Source: Phellopilus nigrolimitatus
Lineage: Eukaryota; Basidiomycota; Agaricomycetes; Hymenochaetales; Hymenochaetaceae
Direction: 5' to 3'
Assembly: GCA_021029095.1 (NCBI GenBank)
Contig: JAJOHG010000013.1
Coordinates: 372,001 to 436,000, forward strand
DNA length: 64,000 bases
The notes below the pieces were generated by a model. That model was given only the letters and a program-made list of their open reading frames with translations. It was not told the origin of the DNA and did no database searches. How positions within the stretch are numbered: position 1 is the stretch's first letter; each line of letters starts with the position of its first letter. The translations under genes and the position numbers were made by a program. Positions 23,737 to 34,758 of this stretch are shown here, one piece after another.

Positions 23737-24974
23737 TTAGATAAGAGGTAGAGCATATTTGTGAAGGAGATGAGCAAGTGAATCTGTAGTAAGCACGTCT
23801 TTATCAAGTCCATCGGGGAGAGGAAACATGGTCCTCGCGGCGCTTGGAGCCGCCTTTCTCCCGGGCGCGGCTCGGGACGATTTTACGCCTTTATTCGGGC
23901 GCACTCTTCCTGACGGTACGTCCCAAGAAGTCTTGTGGCTTTTCTTCGACGGTCGTTTAGACTGTGAAGTAGGGAGAGAAGTTGTGCAAGCAATCGAACG
24001 GGTCGAAACTTGATCATGATTCGAGGCAGGAGCAACTGTAGGGATACGTTTTATCCCACTTTGCATATTCATAGATTCAGAGCCGTTCAACGTGTATTTA
24101 CGCTTGCAGGGGACATTACTATTTGATAGCGACGCCTGTGAAGGCACTTTCAACGCGCCCGTTACTAGTCTGCGCGGTCCGTTTACGTGAGCACGAGCTT
24201 GACCAGGAGTAGAATCACTTGATCGATTGGTTTGGCTAAGCCCTGGAGGTGAACCGTGGGTCATAGTCAGCCCAGGTTCAGATTCAGAATCTATAGAGTA
24301 CGCTTCAAGTAGATTTTTATGAAAGGTGATAAATAAGCATACCGCTATCACTCTCCTCCGAAAGGGAGTCGAGGCAGATTGCATTGCTGAGCAGAAGCTC
24401 TGATTCGTTCATGTTAGACAAGGAGAACTTGCTGATAACTGTTCCACGAGGAAGAGGGAAAAGCGTCTCTGTTGTGCCTGCGCCAGTTGAACCCTTTATA
24501 CCTAAACAACAATCAGTCCATAAGTGAATAATTTCCAGGAGCAGCACAAGTACCTCGATTACCGCCTGGGACAAGGTCTTTATTGATATTCTTCTTTAAT
24601 TTGTGCAAACTTCCAGACATATTATTAGGTTTATCGCGGAGGGATGGATCTTCTGGAGTTGGATGTCCGATACTGCTTCCCAACCGAGAACTCTTCCGTG
24701 CATTTGTTCGATGCGAATGGTCCCTTCCAAAAGTATCTTTGACAGAGCAAAGACAGCAGCCACCGGCACATTTACAATTCGGTATGTACCGGTGAAGGGG
24801 AGTCCATTGGGCCAACCGAATAATCGCTGACCACGTCTCGCAACCCACAGCTCCGCAGCCTAACAAACACCAGTTAGTCGAGGATGGAATAAAGGACCGA
24901 TGTAAGCCAGGGAAACATGGGATCTCCGACCTCAAGAAAATGCTTCGGGAGATGCTTGGTGTAAGGTTGTCCAC
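23737..24974 (-). CDS. Unrecognised protein with Cys-rich N-terminal segment
   Basis: Three exons (24554-24974, 24343-24501, 23737-24302) with normal splice sites give 381 residues in phase. I do not recognise the family. The N-terminal 70 residues hold cysteines grouped as WCLLGCGAVGCETW and NCKCAGGCCLC followed by H-x-H, which could bind metal. The rest is Ser/Pro/Lys-rich and probably disordered, with a basic stretch near residue 290 (SKRPSKKSHKTSW) that could be a nuclear localisation signal. The C-terminal FPLPDGLDKDVLTTDSLAHL looks structured. A nuclear regulatory role is one guess only. Confidence 0.6.
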
Positions 24975-25072
24975 CTAGTTATTCTGAGTCAAAAGCTTGA
25001 TCAGTCGTGGGAAAACAGACTAACAAGGAATAGTTGTGCCATATTCACCACTTCTCTCTGTTCACTCTCCTA

Positions 25073-26831
25073 ATGTCTTGCTTTCCGGGTGAAATATGGC
25101 TCCAAATTTTATCCAATCTACCGCCATGTGATCTGAAGTCTGCTTGTCTTGTGTCAAGATGCTTTCACGAACTTGCAGTCATTTACCAGTTGATGTCTCT
25201 GGACATCTTCATCGGACGCTTCCCACTGCCCTTTGAACGAGAGGAACTCGCTGCGCCTTGGCAAGACGAGAAAGAGGAGGCCGTTATGAATAATGCCTGG
25301 GATATACTGCCTCGTATATCTGGTCAGGAAAAACCAGTTTTGGCTCCGATTGTAGTTGGCTTCCGTGTCATCGTATCAACGGAGCACAATCTAGTTTTTG
25401 AAAGACGTGAAATTGATACTATTTTCTGTGAAAATTTGACAAACATAACTCACAGGATATCTATCTCTACAGATCACATCCGCTCCGTATTGAAAAGGAT
25501 GGTTAACTTGCGCAGTTTCGAGTGGACCGGAAATCCTCTGCCGTTGGATATTGCAAAGGAACTGGTCGAGTCTTGTCCCGGAATTAATACGCTTCGCCTC
25601 TCACAGTAAGCTTCAAATTCTGTTTTCCACCCACACAAAGCCTTATACACTATATAAAGACTTTACGGATCTGCTGCTGAGGTGATAACTGGGCTACTGC
25701 GCTCTTAAGGAGCTCCGACTCATTGATCCGAACAAGTCTTCAGCCTCCATCGGCTTGGAATGCTTCCCGGATGCGCAGGCCGTGACCAATCTAATTCATG
25801 TCAATGCTCCTCATCTAAAGGAGCTTTCTTTGAACTGGACAAGTTGCATGGAACGTAAATCTTCTGCGCGTCGCGGACAGTTTGACGCATCTCGCTATCA
25901 ACAACGCGAGGGATAACCAAGGACTAGACCTCTTCCTGAGACATGCGCACAATCTAGTGTCTCTGACCCTATTGGATCTGTTTACCTTCGACTTCTTGCC
26001 TTTAGACTCGCGCTGATCTTCCGAGGTTGAGAGACTTGAAACTACAGCTGGACCATCCAGTCATTGACGACAATGTCGAAGGCCAGGACCACGATTTAGA
26101 GGAAGACTCGGAAATACTTCTCGCATTCATTCGTACGCACGAAAATTTGGCCCGTTTTGATTTCTCGCTGTGGCCGAACGTCCCCGGATTTGTTAGCCCG
26201 TCCAGGGTCCTAGTTCAGTATAATGACGATTGGTTCAGCAATATCGTATATGCCGCTTGTGCACTGGAGTCGGCCACTGCGATTGGTCTTAGCTTTCCCT
26301 TAATCTCCGACCCCCGTCTCATGGACACTATGCTGTTCAAAATTTTTGGCGAATTGTCAAAGGAATGTACTGCGCTCCGCCTGTGTGGAGTCGTTGATGC
26401 TTCGTTCGAGCCTCATGTAAGTATCTGAAGACCTTCCAAACCATACTAAAAGTTCTGACGTGCTTGCTTTATGTAGCTGAAAAAGATGCACCGTACTCTC
26501 CCACGACTCTCGTTTTTGTGCCTTTCGAACTCGAGGCCTCAGGAATACTGCAAACCAAAACATATTCTGCCAAGCGCCTCTGATCTCACCACCCAATATA
26601 AATTGTTCAATCTTCAGTCCGTATGTCTAGGAAATGAAATGTTTGACATCAATCGGGGAGGCGAAAATGCGGGACGTCAAGTGGCCGGAGGAAAAAGTCA
26701 GACTTCGCAAGGAGTCGGATTTCCACAGCGCGGATGCACATTGGCTAATGTCTTACCGCTCGCTCTCAGAGCACTATGATTTTTCAAGCCAGCCGTATGA
26801 CGACGACGACGACGACGACGATCCATTTTAA
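25073..26831 (+). pseudogene. F-box/LRR-like gene with several frame breaks
   Basis: The N-terminus is a clear F-box (FPGEIWLQILSNLPPCDLKS, then SRCFHELA), followed by leucine-rich segments typical of the expanded basidiomycete F-box family. After the first exon (to 25605, GTAAGC donor) no acceptor restores the frame of the segment CALKELRLIDPN. Further single-nucleotide shifts are needed near 25852 (NWTSC to NVNLLRVADS), near 26005 (FDFLPL to LPRLRDL) and near 26645 before the acidic tail. An intron at about 26417-26476 is still well formed. At least three frame breaks without splice explanation make this a decayed copy. The alternative is local sequence error, which seems less likely given perfect frames in genes nearby. 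Confidence 0.7.
26799..26821. repeat. GAC trinucleotide repeat
   Basis: Seven to eight copies of GAC near the end of the F-box pseudogene, encoding a run of aspartates in the last reading frame before the stop. Confidence 0.85.
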
Positions 26832-27033
26832 GCTTGTACTATGTACAGGTCGAAAATCCCGACTTCGGTGGACACAATTTCATTTCTTTGCAAGTTCTTG
26901 ACGGAACGCAGCTGGTGTAGAATGGTTTCTAACTTCTATGCTATCAGACGCGCCTTTTACAACTCTCACATGTTCAAAAAGACAAAGATGTGGATGGAAT
27001 ATAGGTCCCAGCAGGAATCGCCACGATTTGAAG

Positions 27034-28901
27034 CTACCTAGTCCAATCGCCCTCCAACGGATCGGTCACCAGACGGATCGGATGCGCATGTTGGAGCGCA
27101 ATCAGCGGGTTACGCGCCGGATCGGGAGGCTCGAGTGATAGCACGACGAAGTCCTTCACGACAAGGTTCCCCACGGTGAATCCACCAGCCTGGATCTCTG
27201 CGGGATTCTCAACACGCACAGTACCATCCCAATCGAGAGTTTGGATCGGGTCTGCATCCGGATCGGCGCATGCTCCGGATTTGTAACCAAAGTCATACGC
27301 GCCATGTCCTCTCGCCGAGCATATACTTGACGTGCGTTGCATGACGAGGGAATGGCGTGGAGAACAGCTTGGCCTCGAAGCTATATTCGTGCCTGGAGGG
27401 TGAAAAAATGAAGAGTGCGACTGTTCAGGGCGCGGATATGGGTACGCGCGGGGCGGGGAATGCCCTGGCGGGCTGGGTGTAAGCTTCCCCTCACCCAGCA
27501 CACATGTTCGCCATGCGCGCTGTCCGCGTACCTCGACGATGATCTGGCGAAGGAGGAACACACGGATCAATTGACGTACACCCGACCGGGAGCGACTTAA
27601 GGTTGTCGAGATGCTGGTGATGTTCTGCCTGATGGACCTGGACAGCGTCGAGGCGCTGCGGATGGATGCGCCTGAAGGGACGGCTGCTATGGGTGGGCGA
27701 GAGACGGATTGGGGCTGGGAGGTCGTCTGGAGCTGGGCGACGACGGAGGTACGAGAGAGACCACTATAGACGTGAGGATATGAAAAGGCAAGAAGTGAGG
27801 TTGTAGGAGCGATAAGCTGGATATGAAATGGGATCTCTTCGGTCATGGCGTAAATGCAGGAGGACGGAATAAACAGCTAGAAGAGATGAGGTCGGCGGAA
27901 AGTGGTTGGGCTAGGAATGAAAAAGTCCTACCAGACAATGTATTGGTGCGAAGCCCGAACCGACACGAGTCTTCATTATCGAAAGCACCTACGAATAACG
28001 TTAACGGAAAACTCGTTCATTAAGCCGAGCAGATAAAGGCACCTCGCGAAACTCTTCCGGAGCAATTTTGAGCACAGAAAAAAATGACAGAGAAGGTTTC
28101 AGGATAGCTCGGGGAGCACGCGTCCGAGGATAATACTTCATCGGCGTGCTCAATCTGAATAGCATAACATTTCAAACGATTTAAAGGTAGGGATAATTAT
28201 GTGATATTTGGGTACACATACACGTCAATTCTTTTCCAAAGCAATCTCCTCTCTCTCTTGATTCGCACAGAAAATGTATATATGCTATTGGCGAAGAGAC
28301 CAGGAACACCAGGGAAAATAATCTGGTAACTTGGAGGTAGTGGTCGAGTAGATTCGCCTTCAGAGTAGACGTTCGGCATCGGGACGACGAATCGAAGAGT
28401 GGATGGACAAGATCGCGGCTGGTCAGAGCTCTTTTGCCAAATAGTATGTATGGTCCTAAAGAGGTGCTTTGTCTTAGTTGCCACCTTCAGCAATCGCGAG
28501 CTTTAGTTGACCCTCGAGCTAAGCTGCGTCAGCTTTATGACACTTATATGCATTGACGGTTCAGACTCACCTCTACTTCCACACACTGGATGCCCTCCAA
28601 GCTTGAAAACTCAAGCTTGCCGCAAATAATGGCATTCCGCCCGAAGCTTGGGATGCTAATACCTTCCTCTTGGTCCTTAAGCTGCAGAGCTACACCACAT
28701 TCTTTGCTCTTCATTCTGAACGAGCCATGTCCGGGTCAGCGTACCCTCGCGAGCTGTGATAGCCAACCGCTCTTCGTCTCGCCGTGGGTGGTACGAGTAC
28801 GAAGGCGTGTTTGGAGATGGGGTATATGAGGGAGGGGTAGCGCCGTCGAGAACATGATTGAGTTCATGGGTTGGAGAGACGTTACTGTACTCATATTCCA
28901 T
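27034..28901 (-). pseudogene. Arrestin-like gene with two frame breaks
   Basis: The order of segments is that of basidiomycete arrestin-like proteins. There is a Pro/Tyr-rich start (PPSYTPSPNTPSYSYHP), an N-domain (DQEEGISIPSFGRNAIICG, LEGQLKLAIAEGG, TRPLPPSYQIIFPGVPGLFA), a linker (YYPRTRAPRAILKPSL) and a C-domain (EEIPFHIQLIAP, VFLLRQIIVEVRGQRAW, KDFVVLSLEPPDP, HPIRLVTDP). Several normal introns remain. The frame breaks by one nucleotide near 28733 (after GTLTRTW) and again near 28465 (after AIAEGG), and no intron can explain either. Intact relatives act as adaptors linking membrane cargo to ubiquitin ligases. It lies tail-to-tail with the F-box pseudogene. If the breaks are sequence errors, it is a normal gene. 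Confidence 0.6.
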
Positions 28902-29248
28902 GCGAGAGTCAAGAGAAAAGATGCAAATGGCATGGGCCGTGCATGCGAACCTCAGTTAGGATGCATATGTGTGTCACGAAGAAGACTTGACTCGATTTGT
29001 TGAATTGGTTCGCCTATCATTGATGGCAGTCGAGTCACGAGGCTAGTTCCTCTGAGCATATCCACTTGGCAAAATGCATCGGACTTGAGTCTCCTCCCTA
29101 AGCGTCTTCAGGTAGATAGGTCATGGCAAGATTCACAACAATACAAGTGTGCGAATGTGATACCGCAGGTAACATCAAATTCAGCTTTCATTGGACCGAG
29201 TATTTAGACTATATACATCTAGTAGGTCCACCTTTTACTCGAAGTGAG
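28902..29248. other. Intergenic before the tRNA gene
   Basis: About 350 bp with no coding signal. It separates the start of the arrestin-like gene from the tRNA. Confidence 0.4.
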
Positions 29249-29322
29249 AGCGGCATGGCGCAGTGGTTTAGCGCGCAAGGCTCATAACCTTGAGGTCACT
29301 GGATCGATACCAGTTGTCGCTA
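29249..29322 (+). tRNA. Initiator tRNA-Met (CAT)
   Basis: A 74-nt intronless cloverleaf folds fully. The acceptor stem is AGCGGCA/TGTCGCT (with one G-T pair), the D stem GCGC/GCGC, the anticodon stem CAAGG/CCTTG with loop CTCATAA, and the T stem ACTGG/CCAGT with loop ATCGATA. The first base A paired with T72 and the T loop starting with A instead of T are initiator hallmarks, so this is the start tRNA rather than the elongator. The anticodon stem carries A29-T41 in place of the usual first of three G-C pairs. A T-run about 20 bp downstream (near 29342) would terminate RNA polymerase III. Confidence 0.93.
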
Positions 29323-29542
29323 TAAATCGTCTCAATGTCTTCTTTTTGTTTATTCTTTAAAATTTATTATCGATCTTCTGCGCTTAATCTTCATACTGAC
29401 CTCGGTAAGTACAGTATTGTATTGTATAAGACGCGAAATGAAGAAAGGACAAGTAAAAGGTCTGTGACGGTCAAGTCACAGGACACGTACAAAGTATGCG
29501 CGTCGTCGATTCTTCCTCACCCACCACCTTCCGACCAGCGTC

Positions 29543-30565
29543 ATGACCGCCATAACTCAAAAATTTCCTTGGTTCATACGTCAACCTGCAATAGCACTCG
29601 TTGGAGAGGTATATATTGAACTGAATTCTGCGTTAAGGTGATGAGCTTACTGGTTTGAAATATGTAAGAAATGCTATCACTCGCTGGTGGAAGAACTCAA
29701 TATCAATGATGTCGACTGTCTCAAATTCGCTGTATCGAAGGGTCTTGGGCTGGGTATTGTTGTTGGAGGTGGTGTTATGAAGCTGCCACAGGCTTTCATT
29801 AGTGAGTTTTCCAAGGAAAGTCTGGCGGTTACACGTTCTGAACAAATACTTCTCAAGTCCTGAAAGCGCGTTCGGCGCGTGGACTTTCATTTATTTCGTA
29901 CATTTCTGAGACGCTGTCATATGCCATCACACTCGCATACTCATATCGGAACGACTTCCCTTTCTCGACCTATGGCGAGAACTTTTTCCTCACTCTTCAG
30001 AACGCGCTCATCACGGTTCTTATCGCGTACTACCCTTCGTCGGACGCTTCGCCGAGCGCGACCGAACAATCTCTCTGCTCTAGTAACGCTACTCGCGACT
30101 ATTGTCGGCGCTTTTGTGCTCTACGCCATCCCACCTTCGACGCTTTCTCTTTTGCAGCTCGGAACACTCCCGCTCAGCGTTTTCTCGAAGCTTCCGCAGA
30201 TTATGTCGAACTATCGCGCGCGCTCGACAGGGCAGCTCTCCACGTTCGCCGTCGTGTCTCAGATCGCAGGTTGCCTTGCGCGTCTGTTCACGACCGCCAC
30301 CGAGGTCGGCGACTCATTACTCTTTTTAGGATTCGCGCTAGCGCTTGCGTTCAACTGCGTCCTGGGTGCGCAGATGTGGATATATTGGGGTGCAGACTCG
30401 GAGGCGAAAAGTGCAGAAATCGGGAAGGTCTCTGCGGCAGAGAAAGAGAAGTCATGGGACAAGTCGGGGAAGGTGGATATCATTGTACCTCCCGCCTCGC
30501 CGACTCCCGCCCAGGGATTTGTAACCGCTCCTACTGGACGCCGATGGTCCAGGAAAGTCGACTGA
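29543..30565 (+). CDS. MPDU1/Lec35 homologue (dolichol-phosphate-mannose utilisation), one frame slip
   Basis: This is a multi-pass ER membrane protein of the PQ-loop family needed for use of dolichol-phosphate mannose and glucose in glycan and GPI synthesis. Exons are 29543-29608 (MTAITQKFPWFIRQPAIALV), 29669-29801 (CYHSLVEELNINDVDCLKFA, then GVMKLPQAFI, the first PQ motif) and 29858-30565. The third exon starts in one frame (KARSARGLSFISYISETLSY, then GENFFLTLQNALITVLIAYY). The second half, with the other PQ motif (FSKLPQIMSNYRARSTGQLS) and last helices, is in another frame. The switch falls between about 30020 and 30090, and I find no GT-AG pair of the right phase. Either one nucleotide is wrong here or the allele is broken. 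An intact protein would be about 300 residues. Confidence 0.8.
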
Positions 30566-31054
30566 AGGCGCACCATGTCTATACAGTTTTCACCTTTGTA
30601 CTTCCTTTTGCTGATTAATCTTATTGGGTTATTGTCAAGCGTGATCCCTCAGATGTTCAGACGAGGCGGTTTTTGGATAATCTCTTCGGCACTCCTTACC
30701 ACTTGGGAGGTTGTTGAGCTTTACGTCAAGTCCTCAGCTATTGTGAACACTATGGTCCCTCATTGCCTGACTTTAAAATCGCGCTTGCTTGCTGCGGCTC
30801 AATGTAACAGCGTAGTAAGGGAGCAGGCACAGTAAAGGGATTCAATGGATGAGCCTCAGACTTACTTTATGCAAACTGAGTTATCAAGAATCGTATAACT
30901 TTAGTAGCATTCGCAGACTTTTATTTGATTTTACATGTGACTTCACGCTGGGTTATCAATAGCAGTAAACACATGAGCATGCGCTCCCTTTGTTGCTTCG
31001 CTTCGACCTGACTCTTGACCGCATCACTGGAATATTCCGCGTCATTACTCCTGC
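30566..31054. other. Intergenic
   Basis: About 490 bp holding the 3' UTR of the MPDU1 homologue and the promoter of the F-box gene. The 86-codon frame at 30575-30835 is hydrophobic in part but has no family resemblance. Confidence 0.45.
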
Positions 31055-32949
31055 ATGTCTACAGCAGATAATAAGAGGAGATGTTTGGTGAACAAGCTCC
31101 CGATCGAAATCTTGTCTTTAGTGTTTACATTTGGTCTGATTCTGTTCCGAATATCTCGAACTGAACAATTCACTGATCGGCATCTTCAGGTTGGCACAGT
31201 GGAATTGATTTTCATGACGAGTCTTACGCCTCGACTTACAAATATGATGTACCGGTTAGCGAAGGTATGAGAAGTCGTTCGACGGTAATTCACTTGGTTT
31301 CGATCTGTCGTAGCTTAGTATATAGCAGATGGCTCGAATCGGTATTTTGAACAAGAAGCCGAAGGTACGAGTGCAGCTCCTTCGGTCGCGAACGCATACT
31401 GATTGGACTTATTCGAGTAGATGGGTTTGAGACTCCAGATTGCTTGAAGCCTTATAATGTCACGGTTTCTCATGTGTGCCGCCTCTGGAGATACGTCGCG
31501 CTCAGCACGCCCGCAATTTGGACGCAGATATATTTCTCCGTGTGGGAGATGCCGCCATTTGAACGGTGCAGGGAGTGGTGCAGACGGTCTAAAACATCCC
31601 CTCTTCGCTTCAAAATCGGCATCGAAAGCCCTTCGTTTTCTTGCAGACGACTCCTCCGATACCAAGGTCGCAACCCAGACGGTTCGGTGCCATTCATGCA
31701 GCTTTTCGCCCCTTTAAGCTCAGTGAAGCAAGGAGGTAGCCCATTGAACAACCAACTGTTCGAAAAATACGGGCACGAGGAGCTCGCGAGCATTTTTGAC
31801 ATCATCACACCCCTAGTTTCACAGTGGGAGTCTCTCGAACTTAGCACTATATCGTTCTCCCTCGCGCAGGAGGCAATGAATCGCATGGCAAAATGCACGC
31901 AGGGCGCTCCTCTGCTAAGGACCCTCATGGTCACGTTTGATAATAACGATTACGATTCTGACATGAATTTGTTTTCGTTCAGAGACGAAATGGGAAACCC
32001 GCGCATGCTCTTTGGGGGCTTCACGCCTCTTCTTGAGTCGGTTAGGTTGGATCATATTCGTATGAGCTGGTCGCAGCTAATTATCCCACCGTCGTCTTTG
32101 ATGCAAAACACGTGGAAAGGACTGACGGAGTTGTGTCTTTCTCGTCTTCATCCAAGATTACGACCCACTTACGAGGATTTCGTGAAAATGCTCGAGGCCT
32201 CCCCGAATCTGAACGAACTGCGGCTGATAAACGCAGGCCCTCAAATGCCTACTTCACCATCAGCTATCTCTACTATATACCTTCATTCACTGTGGGCGCT
32301 CAAATTGGTTCTCGATGCACAGACAGCTTCCCATGTCCTGAATACCCTCTATGTACCACATGTCAAACAATTGTCTTTCGCCATTGATTCGGCTGAAGAG
32401 AATGAGGGTCTTTGTGTCTACAAACGTCTATCCCAGCCGATGCGTCACCCAACCATCATCCCTATGATGGCATTTTCAAACGCGGAAGAAGAAGAGAGTC
32501 TGTTGAATTCACAACTACCGATACTTCATGGCGTCCAGACGCTATGTTTATCAGATGTGGACCATACAGGTCCACCCCAGGAAGACATACACGGATTTTT
32601 CAAAGCTGCACCATCCTTGGAGGAACTTGCACTGGATCTGCATCGTATCGATATAGGATTCCTGTGGGGCATTGAATGTGATATAGAAGATGAAGACTCC
32701 TCCGAGGGTGTTCTTTGCACAGAGCTCGATACATTGGTTATATGCGGACCGATGGAAATAGATCCTGATGTGATGAGGGCAGCAAATTCACGTATGTTCG
32801 CCGGCTACCCATTGAACAGGCTGCTCGTGGATACTGGAGGGACGGACCTGTCGAAGCAAATGTACACAGATCCCGAAATTTGTTGCAACCATGACTCCGT
32901 CGAGTTCATTGACTTCGAGAAATATTTAGAAACGATCGAGAATAATTAA
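31055..32949 (+). CDS. F-box/LRR-like protein (intact)
   Basis: Three exons (31055-31133, 31326-31364, 31439-32949) join in phase to 542 residues. The F-box is at the N-terminus (CLVNKLPIEILSLVFTFG, then VTVSHVCRLWRYVALSTPAI), split by both introns. Leucine-rich segments follow, such as LTELCLSRLHPRL, NLNELRLINAGPQ and SLEELALDLHRIDI. F-box proteins bring substrates to SCF ubiquitin ligases through Skp1. In basidiomycetes this family is expanded and targets are mostly unknown. It lies 4 kb from the broken F-box copy at 25073, but the two proteins are only distantly alike outside the F-box. The first intron is long for this region (192 nt), so a small extra exon there cannot be excluded. Confidence 0.85.
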
Positions 32950-33162
32950 TATCCAGGTATGATGCAATGCTTTATGGTCATCTTCGCTGATAACTCACTA
33001 CTAGTCATCCATAGCCGAAAACTTGAAGCATCTTGCATTATAATCGGATGGCATCAGACTCAATCGGCGTTGGAAGCAGATAGACAGTACGAGTAGCGAT
33101 GGTTTATTGGATGATCGGAGGATAGCACGTCGCATCCGGTCCGTGATTGGAGAGATGCATGA

Positions 33163-34331
33163 TTAGCCTTGCCATCTTTTGAACTTCGAAAGTTCCGAGA
33201 GGAGACGAGCACGTTCGTTCAATAGTGCAAGTGTGTGCTGAGACGGTGATGTATGGCGTGTGACAATCCCATGTGTACTTTGTGTTTCAGTCTTATTACG
33301 AGGCGGTGTACGCAAGTGCGCACCCTAGAAGAAGGATTCGAGGCGATAAGCAATCCGTCTGACTCATTGAAATCTGGCTTACAGAAAGACGCGGCTTGAT
33401 GGTCCCCACGTTGTGAGTAAGCGACTGCGATCTAAGCGACGTCTCTTCTTTCCATGCCTCATATGACTTGAGTTCGCTATCGAAGTCAATCTTCTCCAAG
33501 TGCCCTGTTGAACGAAGAGGAGGGATCACAGTTGAGCAGTCTGACATGTCCGGTGGACAATGGCAGAAAGAATCGTCGATATGGTCTTCGACGGAGTCTG
33601 CTTCACTGTTATGTCTCAATGGACTCTGTCTCCTGCGCATTCGTGATTGTGGAAAATCATCCACGTTGCGTACTCTCGATATTGTACGAGACCCATCGTC
33701 AAAATTAGGGAGAGCGTCATCTTCAGATTCATCGTGAACACTCATAGTTGTCTGCGACTCGTCAAAGCTCCGTGTCGTATGCATCAACAGAGACGAGTCG
33801 TGACTTGTTGAGACTGTAGAGTGTAGTGAGGGTGACGGAGGTGGTTTAGCATTCTCAGACCTCCTTATGGCCTCCCTTGGTAAGGCAATATTCCCGACAG
33901 ACAATCCATCCCCCGAAATGTAGTTCATCTTCTTCCCAAGCCAACATAGAATCTCTGCAACGTATACCACTTCTTCATGCTGTCCTTCTGCCAGACGCCT
34001 CGGGTCTATCTCTTCTAGGCCAACATCGACACCAAGAACGTCGTCTTCGAGGACTCCTATGAATATCTTCATAGCCTCCACACGAGCAGGGTAGGTTGCT
34101 GATTTCCGCGTTTCCGCGGAGACCGGGAGACGAGTTCTGAGCATAGACTCGAAAGTGGCAAGGATCAGGGACGGCGTAAGATCGAAAGGATTCTTCAGGG
34201 CGATCGGAATCCCCAGACCAGTTAAAAGAGAGTTGAGAGTCAAGACAAGCGTATCTGCGAAATGAAATACAATTAGAATGTCTCAGCTTCTGCATTCCGT
34301 TGCCCGTACCCTCGTCCAGTTTTTCGACCAT
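33163..34331 (-). CDS. DUF5745-like protein with C-terminal coil
   Basis: Three exons (34310-34331, 33383-34254, 33163-33291) give 340 residues. The first exon is 22 nt (MVEKLDE plus one base). The conserved N-terminal domain includes LTLNSLLTGLGIPIAL, KIFIGVLEDDVLGVDVGLEE and EEVVYVAEILCWLGKKM, which I recall as the DUF5745-type domain of basidiomycete proteins. That name is from memory and unverified. A long Ser-rich acidic middle follows, then a predicted helix at the end (SQHTLALLNERARLLSELSK). Some relatives have been discussed as centrosome or spindle-pole proteins, but I cannot assign a role from sequence. The terminal exon was added because its frame, acceptor and helical ending fit better than the in-frame stop at 33296. 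Confidence 0.68.
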
Positions 34332-34758
34332 ACTTCTTCAGATGCAGTGTGTCGGTTTATCACCAAAATTTCGAGTTCGTGCATGCTGGTTCACATAGCG
34401 ATTGTCGTGGGATTCAGCTGCCCATTGCAGTCCGTATTTGGTTCGTGCGAATATCGCGCTCACGTAAAAGCCACATCGTCAAAAGCCATCACTGTGCTTA
34501 CCACTTGAAGTGATATTAAAGCGGATCGACAATCCCTCGTGTCTATTGTACTCGTTCTATCTCGATTGGTATGCCGTTGTCCAACAAAATCGCGCTCAGT
34601 GGGCGCTCTTGCACCGATAACTTGATGGCTTCCAGCGAATTCGCGCGACGTGCCGGAGCAAATGGGATTCAACATGAGTCCAGTAATTCATATCGCCTGC
34701 CTATAAAGCTGCATATTGGGATCGTCCTTCAACTAGACAACACGGTTTTCAGTCCGTC
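34332..34758. promoter_or_regulatory. Divergent promoter interval
   Basis: 427 bp separate the starts of the DUF5745-like gene (-) and the flavoprotein oxidase (+). CTATAAAG at 34700-34707 lies about 55 bp upstream of the plus-strand ATG and could act as its TATA element. Confidence 0.45.

Noticed and set aside
30575..30835. 86-codon hydrophobic frame after the MPDU1 homologue
   Set aside because: It overlaps the end of the MPDU1 homologue's 3' region, has no family resemblance and no splice partners.
33296..33382. In-frame stop of the DUF5745-like gene at 33296
   Set aside because: A GTAAGC donor at 33382 and an in-phase acceptor at 33292 lead to a further 43-codon exon ending in a helical segment, which fits better than the short unspliced tail.
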